From Undaria pinnatifida (lineage: Eukaryota; Sar; Phaeophyceae; Laminariales; Alariaceae): a stretch of DNA of 64,000 nucleotides. A program made the position numbers and the translations under genes. Under the pieces are notes generated by a model. It was not told the origin of the DNA, did no database searches, and worked only from the letters and a program-made list of their open reading frames with translations. Within the stretch, counting starts at the first letter, position 1; each line of letters begins with the position of its first letter. The stretch spans positions 2,279,570 to 2,343,569 of the forward strand of contig JABAKD010000012.1 in assembly GCA_012845835.1 (NCBI GenBank). The letters run 5' to 3'. Shown here one piece after another: positions 57,401 through 64,000 of the stretch.

Positions 57401-59760
57401 AAAATTCGGAGCTGGCATTGAAGCCTTCCGGAGAAGAATTGTCGACGACCCAAACAACTTCCCGCCTGAACTATGGCAGCTCTTCTTGCAACCCAACCTC
57501 ACTGCCTTGGGTGAAAACTGCCGCCCCGTGTACGTGGGGATGACGTTGAGGCGCCGTATTACGGCTGGGACCATGCGGCAGTGGCGACCACGGCTCGAGG
57601 AGGTCAACCGCGAAGCGAGGCAGTTTGGAGTAGGAGTACGAGGGGGGCTGGAACAGGTAGCGCTACGCATTCAATACAGTAATGAAGCGGACTGCTATGC
57701 TTGCGGAGGCAGCCACTCGCGAGCCGGCGCTTACACCATTCGTGTCACGTTTGTTACGGCGACATGTCTGCGCCCGTGTTCTTTCAGATGAAATCGGGAG
57801 AAAGGTGGAAGATCGACTACTCCAGTGGGGTACAACAAGGGGGTGCCATGGGGCCGGCGTTGTTCTGCATGCCGTTCCTGCCGGTGCTGAAGCAGACGCA
57901 AGCGGAATTCGAGCCAAGAGGTATAGAGGCATTGGCTTACCTAGATTATACTCCGTATTAGCATCGGAAAGATGCAAGTCACACCCGATACTGTCAAAGT
58001 TGTACCCTTTTTTCAACGCGAGCTGTTGTCCAACATCGGCATTGCGATTAACCCGAGCAAAACGGCTGCCCTGCCCCCGAAGGGGCACGTACCTATGCCG
58101 GGACAATTCGCCCTTCTTGAAGGTATTGACGTCAGCATCGCCGAACGTGGAGGCGTTAAGGTGGTTGGGGTGCCCGTCCGCACAGATGAATACGCGAGGG
58201 AAAGCGCAATGGAGGTAGTCCGAATCGAGGGAACGGAGCAACTCCCGCGGATGTTGCCGCGCGTGCCGGACGAGCAACCAGCCAACCTTATTGCCGCCGG
58301 CTCTATGGTGCAGCGGACCTCCTACCTTGAACGCGTGGTGGACCCAGAGCTATCGCTCGGCTGCATGCAAAAAGGCAGATGGCAACGCCTTGTGGATGCT
58401 GGAGAAACTGCTCGATCTCCCGGGGGCAGCAGAAGAATCGTCGTTTTTTGCGGACGGGTGCCCGACAAACATGCTGACCCTGCAACCCTATCAGCAGGCG
58501 CAGGCGAGCCTGTCCACGGGGGCTGGAGGGTTTGGGCTGTCGTCGGCTGAAGCCCGGAGGATGTCAGCATCCGTTGGGAGCTTGGTGGCGACGGTGCCGG
58601 AGTTGCTTTGTTTGCTGATCTGTCCGGCGCTATAGGGGACAAAGTCCGGAGGGAGCTGCCCGATTGTGACCTCGTGCGGCGCATCTGGAACAGCGTCAGG
58701 GATCTCCGCGATGTGCATGGGGTTTCAGAAGAGGCCACGGCGAACATCGTGCCGGAAAGCTGGCGGGACAGAGCCTTTAGAGCAGGAGAGCAAGGTGCCT
58801 CAGGGCAATCAGCTACAGACGTGTTGCCTACACACGACGCCGAACCCATCAGCTCCAGCAAAGAGCAGAATAGACTGGGTAAACTGGTAAACCGAGTTCG
58901 TTATGAGAGGTACGTCGTTTCGCTGGACCAGCTCCCCGAGACGAGGCCCCAGCGAGAAACAGGCAACTACCGAGGCGAGAAGGAGACGCGAGGCTTGGCC
59001 AAGGCCCGGCAACGGAGTCAGTCGGGATCAGGGGCTACCGCCTTCCTAAGGGCGAGGCATGTAGACTCAGCTAGAATCATCCCTGCATCAGAATTCGTGA
59101 CGGCGGGGAAGAGATTTCTGGGGATAGAGGAATTCCTGGCGGCGAGTTGCCCATGCCGCGGTGAAGCGGTTAATACGCGGCATGCACGACTGTGTCACCG
59201 ATCGGGCGCGCAGGTGAACCAGCACCAACCCTTTGTGCACGCGCTTTCTCGTGCCCTTAAGAGCATATCTATCCCCCACCAAGTGGAAAGTGGAGACCCG
59301 TTCCACGCAAACAGGGATTTGCGAATGGACATCGATATCGAGGCGGGTGGCTTCTGAGATGCTACGGCACCAGGTTATCGCGACAAATCGATACTCCTCG
59401 ACGTCACGTACGCTGACCCACTAGAGCGGGGGTCCACATGCGGGCAGGCAGCGCGAATCGAAACGGATTAGCTGCTTCCACTTCCGAGGCGCGGAAGCGC
59501 AACCGCTGCGCTCATCCGGGACAGGTGTCCCTCGACGAGCGCAGCTACAAACTCTCCACCCTCGCGGTGGAAAGCTTTGGGCACCTTGGTGAAGAAGACA
59601 GCGACTTAATCGATCATCAGGTGGCGGCGAGCATCGTTGGAGGGACGGACGCATCGTCCTTAGCGCGGAAAGGTGTGCCTGTTCCAAATCATCTATGTGA
59701 CCACTCAGGTCGCGATTTCGCGCAGAGATCATCGATATAGACTAGCTCTCGGAGACCGCC
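54420..59760 (+). mobile_element. Decayed non-LTR retrotransposon: RING-like motifs, broken RT, restriction-like endonuclease
   Basis: Conceptual frames, changed by shifts near 57,085, 57,660, 57,770, 57,955, 58,280, 58,600 and 59,355, give in order: Cys/His clusters (CVHCGRALG at about 54,797; CGSCRATIGRGH at about 56,371), a Trp-rich linker, RT fingers and palm (GSGGLRFSHLQSIIR, RPVYVGMTLRRRI, SSGVQQGGAMGPALF), thumb, and a C-terminal zinc knuckle (CPC ... NTRHARLCH) with a PD-(D/E)XK-like pair DLRMDIDI and LLDVTYADP. RT motif A is deleted around 57,660 and YLDD reads YLDY, so it is inactive. Architecture (C-terminal endonuclease, N-terminal zinc fingers) resembles R2/CRE-type LINEs. The 5' part has two duplications (about 54,420 against 55,270; about 55,585 against 55,820). 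Confidence 0.8.
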
Positions 59761-60082
59761 AGGCCGCGAGGGGAAGGGAGGAAGAAGCGGGGGGACTACG
59801 GGCACTGCCAGGGGTGGTAATGTTGATGAGGATTAACGTAGATTAACAGCTATAACGTAAAGGAAGCAGTAGATACAACGAGAAGATGTGGGGAAAGGAA
59901 ATGGGGAAATGGTTGGCAGAAGATAGCACTACTTTATGGAGGGATTATTCGACGTCGTAGGTACAATTGCTTTTTGGAAGGATATTCAATGTACATCGGA
60001 ACGGAATCTACGCTATATTGTCGGAGGGCAAAAGAAAAGTTGTAATAAGAGTAATAATAGATAGATCCTATATATGTCAGAC

Positions 60083-60346
60083 CCAGGCTACGGTAGGGGG
60101 GTCCCCTTTTGGGCTTTTTATTTCAGTAGCTAGGGGTCACTCGCGCAAGTAACCCCTTTGTTCCTATGCAATCTTACGTTTTCTTTATGTTTTACATTGA
60201 CGAAATCGATCCGCAATGCAAAGGTGATCTAAGCTGCGCCAAACCAAGTGCCTAAACCATCTTCATCCGTAGGGTACAGAGCTACTCGTGCGAGTGGCTC
60301 AAACACACCAGTGAAAAAGGGGGTATCCCCCCTACCGTAGCCTTGG
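60083..60346. mobile_element. Family A MITE, complete copy
   Basis: 264 bp with near-perfect terminal inverted repeats CCAGGCTACGGTAGGGGGG and (reverse of right) CCAAGGCTACGGTAGGGGG. Subterminal hairpins AGGGGTCACTCGCGCAAGTAACCCC (left) and GAGCTACTCGTGCGAGTGGCTC (right). Interior GATCCGCAATGCAAAGGTGA and GCTGCGCCAAA is the reverse of the block in other copies. No coding capacity; target duplication not clear. Confidence 0.75.
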
Positions 60347-60779
60347 TCGTCAATACTATATGGTATAGAAATCGGGGAATATTTGTAGATATACTTTGAA
60401 GTGAGAGTTTTGATGTGGTCGACCAGATTTTCAACAGCAAAATACGTCGGGGTTTTTTTCGGAAAAAAACATATCGATACGGTTTGGGTCTGTCTAAGGG
60501 TTAGGGTTTTAAAGTAGCGTATTATGGGCAGTTCTTGATTGTTTTTCCTCACGATATTAGTGCTGAAAGCACACGTGGGCCAAACCAACTTCCCCTATTT
60601 CCATGCTAGAGCATACCTGGTATGTAATAATCCAGAATTGCGGTGAAGGTGGCTCACCGCGGCAACATGATCTATACACCATGCAGACCACGTCGATCAC
60701 GGGTACATTTGCCCTGGAGGCCAAATGTATCTCTTGATTGGACATATCATCTGTCCGACGAGAGAAATTATACACAGCT

Positions 60780-61130
60780 AATCACGGGTCGGATTACTTC
60801 CCGCGGGTCGGGTCAGAGTTTTCCCTGGAAGCCATAACTCTTGAATGGACATCTCATCTGCCCGACGTGAGATATTATCCACGCGGCTAATCGCGGGTCG
60901 GATTGCTTCTAGCGCGTCGAGTCGGGTCGGGTAAGAGTAACCCACCCGACCCGACTCGACCCGACCCGTGATGTTCGAAAAGCTCCTGATCCGACCGCCC
61001 CCCCCCCCCCCCCCTACCGACCCGCAAGATTGTGAAAACACCTCCTGACCGGGCCCGACTAGACCCGTGAGTTTTGGAAAAGCAGCCTGACCCGACCCGC
61101 GGCGAGCCTGATCTTAACCCGTGTGACGAG
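60780..61130. repeat. GGGTC/GACCC element, copy 3
   Basis: A GCGGGTCGGGTC-containing left half and a CCCGACCCGACTC-containing right half meet near 60,940, giving an inverted arrangement, then spacer C run (60,998-61,016) and more GACCCG to 61,100. The block TTGAATGGACATCTCATCTGCCCGACG at 60,840 repeats TTGATTGGACATATCATCTGTCCGACG at 60,735. Confidence 0.7.
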
Positions 61131-62270
61131 CCTTGGAAATATCGACACGCAACAGTTACAGTGTGCACACAGCAGTATATACCATACGCCCACCACACGC
61201 AGCCATGCGGGATGCGTCGCGAAGCTCTTGTCAGCGGCTGACCGTGCTGTGCTGTAATGTCACTGACCTACTCGTTGTACAGCTCCTGCATAAATGCATA
61301 CCTGGAACCAAACGCGATGGCTCGTTGACGCGCCACACGGTAGAGCGCTTTTGCTAGCAAGAGCCGGAAACATGCAGACGCCGCCGAAAGCTATGCCCAC
61401 AGCGGGGTCCGAGGACCCCACCAGCGTCTGGGAAGGTGGTGCGTGCCTGGGTCGTAGCTCGTGACCTGGACCTACCGCAGAAAAACAAGAAAAAACGGTT
61501 TTCGTTGCCCCCGTGACATTTTTTCAGTAGCGATTTATTATTTGTGCGGACCATCAGGAAGCTATTAATAACTAAATACATCCTTCGTCTTGACCTTTTT
61601 ACCTGCTGGAAAAAAAAAAAAAAAAAACACGAAAAAAATTCCAACCTCCCCCCCCCCCCCCCCCCCCAAAGCGTGGGCGCAATTTCAAAACGCTCAAGTC
61701 CGAAAATACCCTGCTAGAGGCATTTTCTCCACTATGTTGCCCTATATCATAAAAAATAAAATACCAGCTGTGAAATCGAAGATTTCGTCGAAACTCATCT
61801 TTGCGAGCTGTGCGTCATACTCCGATCGCGCGTATTACTGGGTGTGTGTCCTCAATATTTAGGATATAGGTCGGCGACTCCCCATAGAACTATCTGTACC
61901 AGGTTCAACCGGGTGGTGTTAATCAATCTGTGACCGGAAACTACAAAACCCGTTTTTAAGGGAGACAAAATGTGACGTCGTGTATGATATCCATGTCTAC
62001 AAATAACGACATGAAGGGTGCACAGAGCGGGATTGACAGTCGTCCGCAAAATCTCGCGAAAAAAGACAGAAGAAAATTTACACCCCGTGCGGCCACAGGG
62101 CAGGCCAGAGAAAAACTATACCGCCGACAAAAACTAAAAACATTGAGCTTTTCATATAATTGACAGGGGAAACTAATAAGTCGCACATCAATACGCCAAA
62201 AAATGGAAATATAACTTTTCATGCACATGTTAATGTGTAATACGAAAACCTGTCGTTTCGCCGATTGTTG
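61131..62270. other. Unassigned stretch
   Basis: Homopolymer A (61,610-61,626) and C runs (61,650-61,667), the repeat block AAGATTTCGTCGAAACTCATCTTT (61,779) shared with 2,986, and no supported gene. Confidence 0.5.
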
Positions 62271-62280
62271 GTCCAGAGCG

Positions 62281-63150
62281 TCAACTCTAACGCTAACGCT
62301 AACGCTAACGCTAACGCTAACGCTAACGCTATAGCTAACGCTTTAGCTGACGCTATAGCTGGCTCTATAGCTAACGCTAACGTTAAAGATAAAGCCAACG
62401 CTGAAGCTAACGCTAACGCTAACGTCACTAACGCTAACGCCACTAACGCTAACGCTAGCGCCAACGGTAACACCAAAGCTAAAGATTGACGCTAAATATA
62501 CGCTAACGCTAACGCTAACGCTAACGCTAACGCTAACGCTGAAGCTAACGCTGAAGCTAACGCTGAAGCTAAAGCTAAAGCTAACGCTGACGCGGACGCA
62601 AAAAAGCTGACGCTAACGCTAACGCTAAGCTAACGTTAACGCTAAAGCTAAAGCCGACGCTAAAGCCAACGCTAAAGGTAACGCTAACGCTAACGCTAAC
62701 GCCAACTCTCACGCCAACGCCAACTCTAACGCCAAGTCTAACGCTAACGCTAACGCTAACGCCAATTCTAACGCTAACGCTAACGCCAATTCTAGCGCTA
62801 ACGCTAATGCTGAAGCTAACGCTAACGCTAACGCAACGCTAACGCTAACGCTAACGCTAACGCCAACTCTAACGCTAACGCTATCGCAAAAGCTAACGCA
62901 AACGCCAACGCCAACGCCAACTCTAACGCCAACTCTAACGCTAACGCTAACACCAGCTCGAACGCTAACGCCAACTCTAACCCTAACGCTAACGCTAACG
63001 CCAACTCTAACGCTAACGCTAACGCCAACGCCAACTCTAACGCTAACGATAACACAAATGCCAACGCTAACGCTAACGCTAACGACAACTCTAACGCCAT
63101 CCCTGACGCCAACCCTAACGCCAACCCTAACGCCAACTCTGACGCTAACG
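62281..63150 (+). repeat. (GCTAAC)n hexamer satellite
   Basis: About 145 units of ACGCTA with scattered variants (GAAGCT, CCAACT, AAAGCT). Period 6 leaves Asn-Ala repeats on + and Leu-Ala repeats on -; neither has evidence of being a gene. It is not a known telomere repeat. Confidence 0.95.
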
Positions 63151-64000
63151 TGGGAACGCCAACGCGAGGCGAAACGAACAGCGCGTTACAGCACCCCACC
63201 GGGGCAACGGCGACAGCATCAACCTCCACCAAAACACGCTTGCGAGCGGAAGAGCGATGCGAAATGAAACACCATGATAAACCATTGAGACGCCGAAGGG
63301 GTCAACCCACAGCAACAAAAAAATCAATAAATGAATGCCCCCAAAACGCCTCCTTGGCGTTGACCCCGGCAAAAAAATAAAACTGCCAGAAAAAACCGGA
63401 CGCCTTACGGTAGCACCAATAGGCGGGGAGAGGGGCACCAAGCTCATTGTGCCCCAGCAAACCCTAACCTTAGCTTCTTACACACGTAAAAGCCGAGACG
63501 GCTGCCAAGTCTCATCGTGTCCCCACTAAAGTCCGAGTTTCTACGAGCGCAGTAAAGCTACTACAGCAGTGGCAGCAGGGGGGGGGGGGGGGAGGAGAGC
63601 CAAGCGCTCACCATGCCCATGTCCATCAGATCCAAAACAAGAAAAAAGCGCATGTACATATTAAATCGCACACCACAAAACAAAAATGTCACCACGTCAC
63701 GTTTCGAGCAAACAGATCACAACTCCGTCTGCCTCGGCGCGTTCGCCCTACCACCCCCCCCCGCGCGGTTCCCCATCAACGGCATCCCCACGCCTCCGTC
63801 CTCCCCCCCGTCCCCCTCCTCCTCCTCCTCCCCAGCACTACCTCTACCTCTTCCGAGATACCCAGGGAGCGCCCTATTCATTGCCGCAGCAGCAGCAGCA
63901 GCTCGTCCCCCGCTCCCCCTACCAACTCCAGACTGGGATAAACGATTTGACGCGACGCTAGGCTGGGATAACCGGTTAGACGGGGTAGCCTGGGTTAACC
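63151..64000. other. Right edge, proline-rich open frame at 63,686-63,961
   Basis: A 91-codon frame from an ATG at 63,686 encodes a Pro/Gln/Ser-rich segment ending LQTGINDLTRR before TAG. Low complexity, no domain; it could be an exon of a gene beyond the edge or chance. The last 60 bases contain CTGGGATAA repeats. Confidence 0.25.

Noticed and set aside
62219-63232. Leu-Ala and Asn-Ala repeat frames
   Set aside because: Result of the hexamer satellite period.

Overview
This is nuclear DNA of a eukaryote, very intron-rich and repeat-rich. Three things suggest a stramenopile, most likely a brown alga: two genes spread over 11 kb and at least 24 kb with kilobase introns (mostly phase 0), retroelement relics of a type I associate with brown-algal genomes, and dense MITE and satellite content. 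This placement is inference; no species can be named from the sequence. Most open reading frames in the window are by-products of tandem repeats.

The left 12.5 kb hold a well-supported gene on the + strand, a syntaxin-18/SYP81/Ufe1-type Qa-SNARE (exons at 1172-1339, 7271-7366, 9095-9400, about 10246-10992 and 12272-12493). A divergent first exon on the - strand (802-975) leaves the window on the left, so 976-1171 may be a shared promoter. Intron 1 (5.9 kb) is filled with tandem repeats, a TRIM-like direct-repeat pair and a 560-bp duplication. From 12.5 to 19 kb I see no confident gene, only repeats.

From 18,988 to 42,810 (+) lies a second gene, 5' end unresolved: coiled-coil exons, a protein kinase domain split over at least six exons, and a 403-residue final exon ending in a Gly/Ser/Thr-rich tail. 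Exon phases agree at every junction except one gap, where an exon carrying the alpha-C helix should sit between 25.5 and 30.7 kb. Its introns hold MITEs, minisatellites and an internally deleted AP-endonuclease-type LINE (33.9-35.6 kb).

From 42.8 to 64 kb there is no gene I can support. The region is a mosaic of satellites (42.9-44.1, 45.0-46.1, 47.3-48.95, 49.84-50.65, 53.15-53.52 and 62.28-63.15 kb), MITEs, and a decayed non-LTR retrotransposon (54.4-59.8 kb) with RING-like N-terminal motifs, a broken reverse transcriptase and a C-terminal restriction-like endonuclease.

The most notable unexplained structure is the MITE population. It includes an 82-bp TTAA-targeting element with CCCCTTTA termini, three larger families whose inverted repeats share a CTACGRTAG core, visible nested insertions, and a 51-bp minisatellite that seems to have grown from one MITE end.
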